From Clostridia bacterium (lineage in GTDB: Bacteria; Bacillota; Clostridia; RUG12999): a DNA stretch of 39,494 nt. The DNA is taken from contig JAAWTG010000024.1 of assembly GCA_022801925.1 (NCBI GenBank), positions 1 to 39,494 on the forward strand. The letters are read 5' to 3'. The position numbers and the translations under genes are program-made. Position 1 is the stretch's first letter, and each line of letters begins with the position of its first letter. Positions 32,432-39,494 of this stretch are shown piece by piece. Under the pieces are notes generated by a model. It was given only the letters and a program-made list of their open reading frames with translations, was not told where the DNA came from and ran no database searches.

Positions 32432-34120
32432 TTATACTTCCATAATCACCGGCAGAATCATAGGACGGCGTTTTGTTTTTTGATATAAATAAGTCGTCAA
32501 ATGACTTTTCACTGTGTTTTTAATGGAACTCCAATCGGTTGTTTTGTTGTTTTTGCAAGTGGCAAGAGAATCTTGTGCAACCTGTTTCACATCGTCCATC
32601 AGTCCTTCTGCTTCACGCACATAAACAAATCCACGTGAAATAATATCCGGACCTGCCACCACTTCCTTGGTTTTTCCGTCAATGGTGACAACAACAACAA
32701 TCAAACCGTCTTGCGACAGATGTTTCCGGTCGCGCAGCACAATGTTTCCGACGTCGCCGACGCCCAGACCGTCCACCAGCACTTTTCCGCTGGGTACGGA
32801 ACCTGTGATTTTGGCTTCATTGCGGTTGAATTCCAACACCTTACCGTTTTCCATAATGAACACATTTTCCTGCGGAATCCCCATTTTTTGTGCCAGTTTC
32901 GCATGTTGTACCAAATAACGGAAGTCTCCATGCACCGGAATGAAATATTTCGGTTTGGTAACCCCCATCATGATTTTCAGTTCTTCCTGACAGGCGTGAC
33001 CCGAAACATGAATGTCCGCCAAACTTTTATACAAAACATCTGCGCCGTGTTTGAACAGTTCGTCAATCACTTTTGCAATGGATTTTTCATTGCCCGGAAT
33101 GGGGCTGGCGGAAATCACCACCAAGTCTCCCTTACCGATTTCCACCTGCCGGTGGTCGCTCATTGCCATACGCGACAGCGCCGCCATGGGTTCCCCCTGA
33201 CTGCCGGTCGTACAAATCACAATTTTATGCGGCGGATACTTATCAATTTGGTCGATTTCAATAAGCGTCCCCTGCGGAATTTCCATATAGCCAAGCGTGG
33301 TTGCAACCTCCACCACATTTTCCATGCTTCTTCCCGAAACCGCCACTTTCCGGTTGTGTTTGACGGCAGCATTGATGATTTGCTGCACCCGGTGGACGTT
33401 GGAAGCAAACGTCGCAACAATAATCCGCTGCGTTTTTGCGTTTTGGAAAATTTCTTCAAAAGTTTCTCCCACAATACTTTCACTCATTGTGTACCCCTGC
33501 CGTTCCACATTGGTGGAATCGCTCAGCAGCGCAAGTACACCTTTTTTACCCAACTCACCCAACCGTGCCAAATCAATCATAGGCCCGTTAATGGGTGTAC
33601 AGTCAATTTTAAAGTCCCCTGTGTGCACAATGACGCCCTCCGGCGTATGGATTGCCAAGATAACCGCGTCCACAATGGAATGGTTGGAATGAATAAACTC
33701 CACCACAAACCGTCCCAGTTTCACTTTATCTCCCTGCCGCACACGGTTCATTTTCGCTTTACTCAACAGGTTGTGTTCCTTTAATTTGTTTTCCACCAAA
33801 CCAATGGTAAACCGCGTTCCATAGACCGGAACATTCAATTTTTTCAGTACATACGGCAGTGCGCCGATATGATCCTCGTGACCATGCGTCAGCACAATCC
33901 CTTTCACTTTATCTTTATTTTTTTCCAAGTAGGTAATGTCGGGAATAACCAAATCCACCCCAAACATTTCCTCATCCGGAAATGCCAGTCCGGCATCAAC
34001 CACGAGAATTTCGTTTTCATATTCATACAAATACATGTTCTTTCCAATCTCGTTTAGTCCTCCCAGTGGAATCATTTTCAATTTTGATTTTTTTGCCAAG
34101 TCCTCACCTTGTCCTTTCAT
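32432..34120 (-). CDS. rnj: Ribonuclease J
   Basis: 562 residues, a metallo-beta-lactamase/beta-CASP ribonuclease with endonuclease and 5'-3' exonuclease activity in mRNA decay and rRNA processing. The metal-binding motif THGHEDHIG is at 78-86. Further histidines and aspartates (HSNHSIVDA, HTGDFKID), the beta-CASP motifs (SDSTNVERQG, SGRSM, SASPIPGNE) and SGHACQEE are all present. The C-terminal domain ends at the usual length. The ATG at 34120 has no clear Shine-Dalgarno; a TTG seven codons later follows AAGGTGAGG and could be the true start. It is monocistronic, with a leader of about 270 nt. Confidence 0.95.
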   Translation of the reverse strand: MKGQGEDLAKKSKLKMIPLGGLNEIGKNMYLYEYENEILVVDAGLAFPDEEMFGVDLVIPDITYLEKNKDKVKGIVLTHGHEDHIGALPYVLKKLNVPVYGTRFTIGLVENKLKEHNLLSKAKMNRVRQGDKVKLGRFVVEFIHSNHSIVDAVILAIHTPEGVIVHTGDFKIDCTPINGPMIDLARLGELGKKGVLALLSDSTNVERQGYTMSESIVGETFEEIFQNAKTQRIIVATFASNVHRVQQIINAAVKHNRKVAVSGRSMENVVEVATTLGYMEIPQGTLIEIDQIDKYPPHKIVICTTGSQGEPMAALSRMAMSDHRQVEIGKGDLVVISASPIPGNEKSIAKVIDELFKHGADVLYKSLADIHVSGHACQEELKIMMGVTKPKYFIPVHGDFRYLVQHAKLAQKMGIPQENVFIMENGKVLEFNRNEAKITGSVPSGKVLVDGLGVGDVGNIVLRDRKHLSQDGLIVVVVTIDGKTKEVVAGPDIISRGFVYVREAEGLMDDVKQVAQDSLATCKNNKTTDWSSIKNTVKSHLTTYLYQKTKRRPMILPVIMEV

Positions 34121-34394
34121 TCATTTTGTTCTAAGCAAACAACATCGAACCTTACATTGCATATTTTTGCAAAAGGTTTGTGTATGTATCTTTTCAGGCT
34201 TCTGCATGTTCCGACCAAAAAATGCAGAGAGAAGGAAATTTCACCATTCCCAGAGCAATTCGCCCATAGATTTTCCGCGGTGTTTCCTTCCGGGTATTTG
34301 CAACTCTTCAGCAAAAAAGAGGCATACCATATGCCGAAAATTTCTCACATAGTATTTCTCTTTTATCGTAACCGTTCATCAAACACTGTTTTTT

Positions 34395-34403
34395 ATTATA
34401 CCA
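34395..34403 (-). promoter_or_regulatory. Extended -10 promoter candidate for RNase J
   Basis: TATAAT (34395-34400) preceded by TGG gives an extended -10 on the minus strand; no good -35 is visible. The 401-nt gap (34121-34521) contains this promoter, a small GGCATA/TATGCC hairpin at about 34321-34337 in the leader, and a weak GGCGG/CCGCC hairpin near 34492-34513 after the nucleotidyltransferase gene. I see no gene in it. Confidence 0.5.
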
Positions 34404-34521
34404 TAAACTGCACCTAAAAGAAAGCCTTTTTCCAAAAAATTTTTCATTTTATGAAAAAATCTGGAAATCCGGCGGCGAAAAGAGGGGGACGGCGGAACTT
34501 TTCAGTCCCGCCATTCCCTTT

Positions 34522-36954
34522 TTATATTTCTGACCAGCCGTCCAATTCCCGCTGATATTTTTGTGCTAGTTCTTCCGCAAATTCCTGATTCATGCCTTCA
34601 CTGATGATACGCAGCAACGGTTTATGCTTATGAGGCAGCACCAAAACCCATCCGCCGTCTTCATAGATTTTCACGCCCTCTTCCATTTCCATCTGTCGCC
34701 CTTCATGCTGTTGCATGAGATGGCGCATAATATGCCCTTTGCTGCGGTTTTTGCAGGAACATTCCCGTCTGCCAAAATATGCCGTGGGAATCCTTTGCAG
34801 CACTTGTTGCAGCGAACAGTCTTCTTCTTTGAGAAAATCCAGCAGTTTCACCAAGCCGCCGACTGCATCAAATTCCAAGACAAACTGTTCGCACAAACTT
34901 TCTCCGCCGCCTTCACGTACCAATCCAGACATCACTTCCAGTGGCGATGTTTTGGTCCAAACCACCTGCCCGTCCAGATTTTTTGCCATCTCCTCTACCC
35001 ATTTGGAGTGATCCAGCGCCGCGATATATTCTGTTCCTTTGTGGCTTTTCATCAAAATATACGCAGTGAGCATCAAAAACTGCGAGCGATTTAGGGTGGT
35101 TCCGTCCTTGCAAACAAGTGTGAGCCGTTCCCCGCTGCTGTCGATATACGCGCCAAAATCATAGTTGCCGCTTTGCATACCGCTGCGCAGTTTTTCCAAT
35201 TCTTCCGCTTCTCCGCGCCCTGGCGTGCCGGATAATTTATAATCACAAGACACCTCATTTAACACAGAGGTCAAAATAGATTTCGCAAGTCCGGTCTCTG
35301 TGTGCACCAAAAGATTAAATCCCAGTTTCGCATTGCGCAGACTGCTGACAATGTCGCGAATATAATAAGAGCGGTAACTGGCAAGCGATAGCACTTCTTT
35401 CATGTCCTGTGCGCTGCCGCGGCCAAAGTCTTCCCGCGCCAGCATATTTTCCAGTTTACGTTCTCCCTCCCGCATCAAATCAGCGCCTGTTTCGTCCATG
35501 ATACGGATTTCCGTTTGCCCTCCCGGCGCTTTCATAACGTGCATGCCGCCGCGAAATCCGTAAAAGCGAATCCCTGCGCGCGTAATCGGAATGGGTTGTT
35601 TCCCGAATTCTACTACCTGCACGCCGCCCGCTACCAGTCCTGCGGTTAGCGCATGTTTCAGCATGATACTGGCATATTCTTCATCACTGCTGACAGCAAT
35701 CTTCCCGCTGCCACAAGCGGCGGCAAACGCCGACCCGATTTTTGCCGCCACCTCCGGCGTCAGTTCTACCGAAACATTGCCACGGATACCGCTTTCACCA
35801 AATTCAATTTTGGCATTGCTGTCGCCCCAAATGACATTTTGACTGACAATAGAATCTTCTAACACCATTTTATGATTCCAAATTTTTATGCCGGGGCGCA
35901 CAATGCTGTTTTCTCCCACAATGCTGCGCGCGCCGATAGCGCTATCCTGCTGCACGGCGCTATATGGTTTGAGCACCACCCCGTCGCACAGCACGGCGTC
36001 ATATGCACTGCTGCCTGCCATTAGCCTGCAGCCGTCCCAAAGAACACTGTGTACAGCCGTTGCGCCGGTCTCCAGCACACAATCTTTTCCGATACAAGTA
36101 TAGGGTCCAATCTGTGCACCGGCATGAATCACACTGCCGCTGCCGATATAAACGGGCGGGCGCAATGTCACTTGTTTTTCCAGCGTCACGCCCGGTTCAA
36201 TCCACACGCCTTCCCGTATTTCTTCTGCTTCGGGGACAATCTGCGTTTTTCCCTGCAAAATTTCAAACTGACATGTTTTATAGGCGCTGATAGAACCGAT
36301 ATCGCACCAGTAACTATCCGTGACATAGCCATAGAGTCCATCCTGTGTGTGCATTAACTTCGGAAACAAATCTTTGGAAAAATCAAACACTTCTCCCGCC
36401 GGTACGCTTTGCAGCGCCTCCGGTTCAATGATATAAATTCCGGTGTTGACCGTATCGCTGAACACCTCGCTCCACGACGGTTTCTCCAAAAAACGTGTTA
36501 CTCTGCCCTCTCCATTTGTCACAACAACGCCATAATCCAGCGGTGTGTCCACTTGCTTAAGCACCAGCGTCGCCAGCGCTTTTTTCTGCCGGTGGCGTGC
36601 AGCCGCCTGTGATAAATCAATATCGCAAACCGCGTCTCCACTAATCACCACACACGTTTCATCCACAAACCCGTTTGTGTTTTTCACACTGCCTGCTGTC
36701 CCCAGTGGCTGTGCTTCCATAAAATAACGCACATGCACGCCAAAGCGCGCGCCATCGCCCAACCAGTCCATAATGGTTTTGGGCAAATACTGTAGTGTCA
36801 CTGCGATTTCGGTAATACCATGCGTTTTGAGCAGCAATATAATATGCTCCAGCGCAGGTTTTCCTATCACCGGCGCAAGGGGTTTGGGCTTACAGCAGGT
36901 GAGCGGGCGCAGCCTACTGCCCTCGCCGCCTGCCATAATGACTGCTTTCATAAT
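34522..36954 (-). CDS. Sugar-phosphate nucleotidyltransferase fused to a degenerate phosphohexomutase
   Basis: 810 residues. The N-terminal part (about 1-230) is a nucleotidyltransferase with MAGGEGSRLRPLT, PKPLAPV and the SGDAVCDIDLS catalytic region. A left-handed beta-helix (hexapeptide) segment follows (about 240-370), then an alpha-D-phosphohexomutase fold to the end. In the mutase part the phosphoserine loop (normally TASHNP) reads MKAPGGQTE and the metal loop (normally DGDADR) reads DSSGER, so mutase activity is probably lost. The family is annotated as mannose-1-phosphate guanylyltransferase/phosphomannomutase-like. Product probably GDP- or other NDP-sugar. The ATG at 36954 follows GGAGGTG, which can be hidden in a hairpin (36962-37018). 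Confidence 0.88.
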   Translation of the reverse strand: MMKAVIMAGGEGSRLRPLTCCKPKPLAPVIGKPALEHIILLLKTHGITEIAVTLQYLPKTIMDWLGDGARFGVHVRYFMEAQPLGTAGSVKNTNGFVDETCVVISGDAVCDIDLSQAAARHRQKKALATLVLKQVDTPLDYGVVVTNGEGRVTRFLEKPSWSEVFSDTVNTGIYIIEPEALQSVPAGEVFDFSKDLFPKLMHTQDGLYGYVTDSYWCDIGSISAYKTCQFEILQGKTQIVPEAEEIREGVWIEPGVTLEKQVTLRPPVYIGSGSVIHAGAQIGPYTCIGKDCVLETGATAVHSVLWDGCRLMAGSSAYDAVLCDGVVLKPYSAVQQDSAIGARSIVGENSIVRPGIKIWNHKMVLEDSIVSQNVIWGDSNAKIEFGESGIRGNVSVELTPEVAAKIGSAFAAACGSGKIAVSSDEEYASIMLKHALTAGLVAGGVQVVEFGKQPIPITRAGIRFYGFRGGMHVMKAPGGQTEIRIMDETGADLMREGERKLENMLAREDFGRGSAQDMKEVLSLASYRSYYIRDIVSSLRNAKLGFNLLVHTETGLAKSILTSVLNEVSCDYKLSGTPGRGEAEELEKLRSGMQSGNYDFGAYIDSSGERLTLVCKDGTTLNRSQFLMLTAYILMKSHKGTEYIAALDHSKWVEEMAKNLDGQVVWTKTSPLEVMSGLVREGGGESLCEQFVLEFDAVGGLVKLLDFLKEEDCSLQQVLQRIPTAYFGRRECSCKNRSKGHIMRHLMQQHEGRQMEMEEGVKIYEDGGWVLVLPHKHKPLLRIISEGMNQEFAEELAQKYQRELDGWSEI

Positions 36955-36961
36955 AAAAAAG

Positions 36962-37018
36962 CACCTCCACTTAATTTGCAAATAATAAACATAGTTCTAT
37001 TATTTACCTGTGAAGGTG
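36962..37018 (-). promoter_or_regulatory. Leader hairpin that can hide the Shine-Dalgarno of the nucleotidyltransferase
   Basis: On the minus strand CACCTTCAC (37010-37018) pairs with GTGGAGGTG (36962-36970, one G-U), which contains the ribosome binding site. An inner 8-bp stem (36998-37005 with 36980-36987) closes the loop. Six T follow the outer stem directly, so the same structure could also act as an intrinsic terminator. Either way it suggests regulated expression. Confidence 0.55.
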
Positions 37019-37051
37019 TTCTTATTCTGTTATTTTCCATTTTTTCTTTGC

Positions 37052-37168
37052 TTATTTCTTTTTTTCGTCTGTTTCATAAATATTTTTCCGCCGTGCACTT
37101 TTGCGGATTTGTTTCACCGCCAAATCTAAGGCAATCACAATGACAATAAGCACAATCAATTGCAGCAT
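37052..37168 (-). CDS. 38-residue single-pass membrane peptide
   Basis: A short ORF beginning MLQLIVLIVIVIALDL with a single hydrophobic helix (2-16), then a strongly basic stretch (KQIRKSARRK) and a charged tail. GGAGAG lies 6 nt before the ATG at 37168, which supports translation. The positive-inside rule places the C-terminus in the cytoplasm. It lies between bactofilin and the nucleotidyltransferase. I do not recognise the family. It sits immediately after the bactofilin terminator, so it is expressed by readthrough or from a promoter inside that region. Confidence 0.65.
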   Translation of the reverse strand: MLQLIVLIVIVIALDLAVKQIRKSARRKNIYETDEKKK

Positions 37169-37194
37169 GGTGTTCTCTCCGTTCTATTTTGGCT

Positions 37195-37230
37195 GAAAAA
37201 AGTGTACAGTATCCCTGGGACACTGTACAC
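37195..37230 (-). terminator. Intrinsic terminator after bactofilin
   Basis: GTGTACAGT (37202-37210) and ACTGTACAC (37222-37230), with CCC/GGG closing the apex, followed on the minus strand by TTTTTT. Confidence 0.85.
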
Positions 37231-37248
37231 AAAAGCTACATTTTATTT

Positions 37249-37869
37249 TTATAGACTGGGTTTGTTCATGGTAATTTTGCTGTTGATAATAGCGCCTTTT
37301 TTGATTTCCAAATTCGTTGTACAAATATCGCCGTCAATGACCGCACCTTCGCCGATTACCAATTCTTCACCGGTGGAAATATTACCTTCCACAATTCCCT
37401 TTAGCTGCGCGCTGCGGGCGGAAATATCCCCTTTGATTTTTGTCTGTTCACTGACAAACACTTCTGTTTTACTATGTATATTTCCACGAATGGTGGAACC
37501 GTTGGCTTTGATTTTTGCCGCCGTGATATCTCCATGAATTTTTCCGGCAACTTCCACATCGCTTTTACTCACAATTTCACCCTGCACTTCTCCTGCAATT
37601 TCAATGGAATCTACACTCTCAATATCTCCCTGAATTTTTGTCTGCGAAGATATGACACTGCCTTCCGAAGAGCGGAACGGTACATGCGCTTCAAAATCAG
37701 CGTCCATTCTTTCACCGGCGAACTGATAATCCGGTTGGCGCATCGCCGCAACAACCGTCTCATCTACCGCTTCTATCTGTCCAGTTGCTTCCGACGCCTG
37801 CATATTCTCATCTTCAGGTTTGGAAAAAAGCTCTTTCATAGCCCTCGAAAAATCATTTTTGATTCCCAT
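37249..37869 (-). CDS. Bactofilin (polymer-forming cytoskeletal protein)
   Basis: 206 residues. A central beta-helix of short repeats (about 70-200) gives the bactofilin signature: SSQTKIQGDIES, IAGEVQGEIVSKSDVEVAGKI and similar strands with G-D-I or G-N-I turns. The N-terminal about 60 residues are charged and probably disordered. Bactofilins polymerise without nucleotide and scaffold cell-wall or polysaccharide enzymes at defined sites. The start follows AAGGGG. It has a SigA-type promoter at 37976-38004 and its own terminator. Confidence 0.9.
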   Translation of the reverse strand: MGIKNDFSRAMKELFSKPEDENMQASEATGQIEAVDETVVAAMRQPDYQFAGERMDADFEAHVPFRSSEGSVISSQTKIQGDIESVDSIEIAGEVQGEIVSKSDVEVAGKIHGDITAAKIKANGSTIRGNIHSKTEVFVSEQTKIKGDISARSAQLKGIVEGNISTGEELVIGEGAVIDGDICTTNLEIKKGAIINSKITMNKPSL

Positions 37870-37975
37870 ATACCGAAACCCCTTACTTTTACAATATCTT
37901 ACTGTTTGTCCATATCATTGACTGCCAAACGTCAAACACCCTTTTTGCCTGATTCAATGATACCTATTCCCTATT

Positions 37976-38004
37976 ATCATACATTATTTATCGAAACTTG
38001 TCAA
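37976..38004 (-). promoter_or_regulatory. SigA-type promoter of bactofilin
   Basis: On the minus strand TTGACA (37999-38004), 17 bp, TATGAT (37976-37981). It overlaps the region just after the metA stop, so metA and bactofilin are separate units. Confidence 0.78.
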
Positions 38005-38011
38005 GTTCTTT

Positions 38012-38932
38012 TTACGATTTTATATTTTCCAAATCATAAGGCGTTTCCTGATAGACATAATAATTCAGCCAATTGGAAAACAATAAATGCGCATGGGAAC
38101 GCCAGCGCACGAGCGGCGATTTACTCGGATTATCGTCTTTATAATAGTGCAGCGGCATGTTGATTTTTTTTCCTTTTTCCAAGTCACGCCGGTATTCGCC
38201 GTCCAGTGTGAGCGCATCATATTCGCTGTGTCCCGTCACAAAAATTTGTTTGCCGCCCCGCGACATCACCAAATAAATACCCGCTTCCTTGGAAGAAGCT
38301 AAAATATCCAATTCCGAATGCTGCGTAATGTCCTCGCGGCGCACCTCCGTATAGCGAGAATGCGGCGCATAAAACATGTCATCAAACCCCCGCAGCAATT
38401 TTGTTTTGCGATGATGAATTTTATGAGGAAACACACCAAACATTTTTTCTTCCAAATTATATTTGGGTATGCCATAATGGTAATATAACGCCGCCTGCGC
38501 CCCCCAGCAGATATGCAGCGTACTGGTGACATGGCTACGCGTCCAGTCCATAATCATACACAATTCTTGCCAATAGGTGGTTTTTTCAAATTCCATATGT
38601 TCCACCGGCGCGCCGGTGATAATCATTCCATCATAGTTCTGGTCTTTGATTTCGTCAAAGGAATGGTAAAAATGCTGCAAATATTCCTCCGGCGTGTTTT
38701 TAGACCGATAGGTTGACGTACGGAGCAGTTCCACTTCCACCTGCAGCGGCGTGTTTCCCAGCAACCGCATGAGCTGCGTCTCCGTTGTGATTTTTGTCGG
38801 CATGAGATTTAAAATGATAATCCGCAGCGGGCGGATATCCTGATGAATTGCCTTTTTCTCCGGCATGACAAAAATATTCTCCGATTGCAGTTGTTTTTTT
38901 GCCGGCAGTTTATCAGGTATTTTAATAGGCAC
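38012..38932 (-). CDS. metA: Homoserine O-acyltransferase (acetyl-CoA type by sequence)
   Basis: 306 residues; activates homoserine for methionine synthesis. The catalytic Cys142 lies in [10 protein letters not shown], and the His/Glu partners lie in [10 protein letters not shown]. Residue 111 (GAPVE) is Glu, where enzymes using succinyl-CoA have Gly; structural work on the B. cereus enzyme links Glu111 to acetyl-CoA use. The GTG at 38932 is chosen because AGGTGG precedes it by 5 nt and it restores the E. coli numbering; a GTG three codons upstream is the alternative. Confidence 0.92.
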   Translation of the reverse strand: MPIKIPDKLPAKKQLQSENIFVMPEKKAIHQDIRPLRIIILNLMPTKITTETQLMRLLGNTPLQVEVELLRTSTYRSKNTPEEYLQHFYHSFDEIKDQNYDGMIITGAPVEHMEFEKTTYWQELCMIMDWTRSHVTSTLHICWGAQAALYYHYGIPKYNLEEKMFGVFPHKIHHRKTKLLRGFDDMFYAPHSRYTEVRREDITQHSELDILASSKEAGIYLVMSRGGKQIFVTGHSEYDALTLDGEYRRDLEKGKKINMPLHYYKDDNPSKSPLVRWRSHAHLLFSNWLNYYVYQETPYDLENIKS

Positions 38933-38978
38933 TGCTTCCACCTCTTTCCTTTTATTTTAATGTTATATCTTAACAATC

Positions 38979-39011
38979 ATGCCATTCTCGGACCCGTGCC
39001 GAGAATGGCAT
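38979..39011. other. Perfect 13-bp hairpin upstream of metA
   Basis: ATGCCATTCTCGG (38979-38991) pairs with 38999-39011 over a 7-nt loop. It may terminate transcription coming from the right or form part of the metA leader; no strong U-tract follows on either strand. Confidence 0.5.
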
Positions 39012-39220
39012 ACCCTACAGTATTCGGAGTGCCGCGCCTATCCCTCCACCAAACTTCGTTTGGTCCCCCTCCCTTTAGGCAAGGGAGGCGTAGCGCGACG
39101 CGAGAGCGAAGAACACTGCTTAGGAGGATTCCGACAAGGGGTACGGCGTGACGGCAAGTGAAACGAGCCGGAACAAGTCCCCTTTCGCAATGGTACCATC
39201 ACTTGACAAAGGTAAATACG

Positions 39221-39326
39221 GTTTTTCCGGCGAAAATCCTGCAAATGATTGCGTTATCCTCATTCGCGGGCACTAGCCCTGATCTTTCGTCTTCCTTATC
39301 CTTCACATGATTTTCGCCGGAAAAAC
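39221..39326. repeat. Perfect 18-bp inverted repeat enclosing 70 bp
   Basis: Arms at 39221-39238 and 39309-39326 are exact reverse complements (core TTTTTCCGGCGAAAAT). No ORF is enclosed. It lies in the 0.55-kb non-coding end of the window. Confidence 0.7.
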
Positions 39327-39335
39327 TCCATAGGA

Positions 39336-39450
39336 TCTGACCGAAAACAGAGGTGTAAAAATGAGGGGCTGGCAAGGCTGAGGACGCAGGCTTGCCTTTC
39401 GCAAGCCAAGGACGAAAACGCAGTCAGCAGCCATTTTTATTTTGGTCAGA
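39336..39450. other. Long imperfect hairpin, possible structured RNA or palindromic element
   Basis: TCTGACC (39336-39342) pairs with GGTCAGA (39444-39450). Inside, AAAAATG pairs with CATTTTT and GGCTG with CAGCC. At the apex GGCTTGC (39392-39398) pairs with GCAAGCC (39404-39410). The AGGACG motif occurs twice near the apex. I do not recognise a known RNA family. Confidence 0.5.
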
Positions 39451-39454
39451 CGTG

Positions 39455-39480
39455 TTTAGGCAAACAAAAGTCGAATATGC
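39455..39480. repeat. Dispersed repeat copy at the right edge
   Basis: TTTAGGCAAACAAAAGTCGAAT followed by ATGC shares 17 of 18 bases of its core with the unit at 17994-18011 inside the element. The copy may continue beyond the window. Confidence 0.6.
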
Positions 39481-39494
39481 GTGCGCCATGCAGG

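Noticed and set aside
32711-33784. A 357-codon open frame antisense to the RNase J gene
   Set aside because: Same reasoning: full overlap with a highly conserved gene, His/Asn/Phe-rich product, no start signal.
34117-34314. A 65-codon minus-strand open frame before RNase J
   Set aside because: It starts at TTG with no ribosome binding site, has no recognisable features, and lies in what is better read as the RNase J leader.

Overview
The window comes from a spore-forming member of the Clostridia (Bacillota). It encodes a PdaB-type sporulation polysaccharide deacetylase, a three-gene [FeFe]-hydrogenase operon of the HydABC type, RNase J, a bactofilin and an acetyl-type MetA. Promoters are of the TTGACA/TATAAT kind and Shine-Dalgarno sites are strong. 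A finer taxonomic placement is not possible from the sequence alone.

The main result is that positions about 970-22411 look like a 21.4-kb integrated element sitting inside the polysaccharide deacetylase gene. The N-terminal 176 codons of that gene lie at 442-969 and the C-terminal 85 codons at 22411-22665. Joining them across a shared GGA restores the frame and the family's D-V-D-S-L-D-W motif, giving a 261-residue protein. The element ends carry a perfect 14-bp inverted repeat (979-992 and 22390-22403), each arm exactly 7 bp from a central GA, as expected for the attP half-sites of a large serine recombinase. Such a recombinase (20639-22084) lies at the right end, translationally coupled to a 41-codon ORF. 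The arrangement recalls the B. subtilis skin element in sigK and SP-beta in spsM, where excision in the mother cell rebuilds a sporulation gene. Whether excision is programmed here is inference.

All cargo is on the minus strand. It is a Wzx/Wzy-type surface polysaccharide locus. From its promoter-proximal end it holds a Wzy-like polymerase and an amidase (promoter 20391-20419), then a metallophosphoesterase and a degenerate EAL protein (promoter 18060-18088). A long operon follows (promoter 15373-15400): WbaP-type initiating transferase, GT2, second Wzy-like protein, two Wzz-like proteins, GT4, GT-A transferase, UDP-sugar dehydrogenase, CDP-glycerol-type glycerophosphotransferase, GT2 and Wzx flippase. 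A Fic protein lies next to the left end. The product should be an acidic, possibly glycerophosphate-bearing capsule or exopolysaccharide.

To the right of the element, on the plus strand, are a two-OB-fold ssDNA-binding protein and the hydrogenase operon hydC-hydB-hydA. The operon is preceded by a promoter overlapped by a near-perfect palindromic operator. The rest is on the minus strand: citrate synthase with an overlapping upstream MarR regulator, a secreted stalk-domain protein, RNase J, a nucleotidyltransferase fused to a degenerate phosphohexomutase, a 38-residue membrane peptide, bactofilin and metA. The last 0.55 kb is non-coding and rich in inverted repeats. A short dispersed repeat with the cores TAGGCATAAGAG and GGCAAACAAAAGTCGAAT occurs both inside and outside the element.
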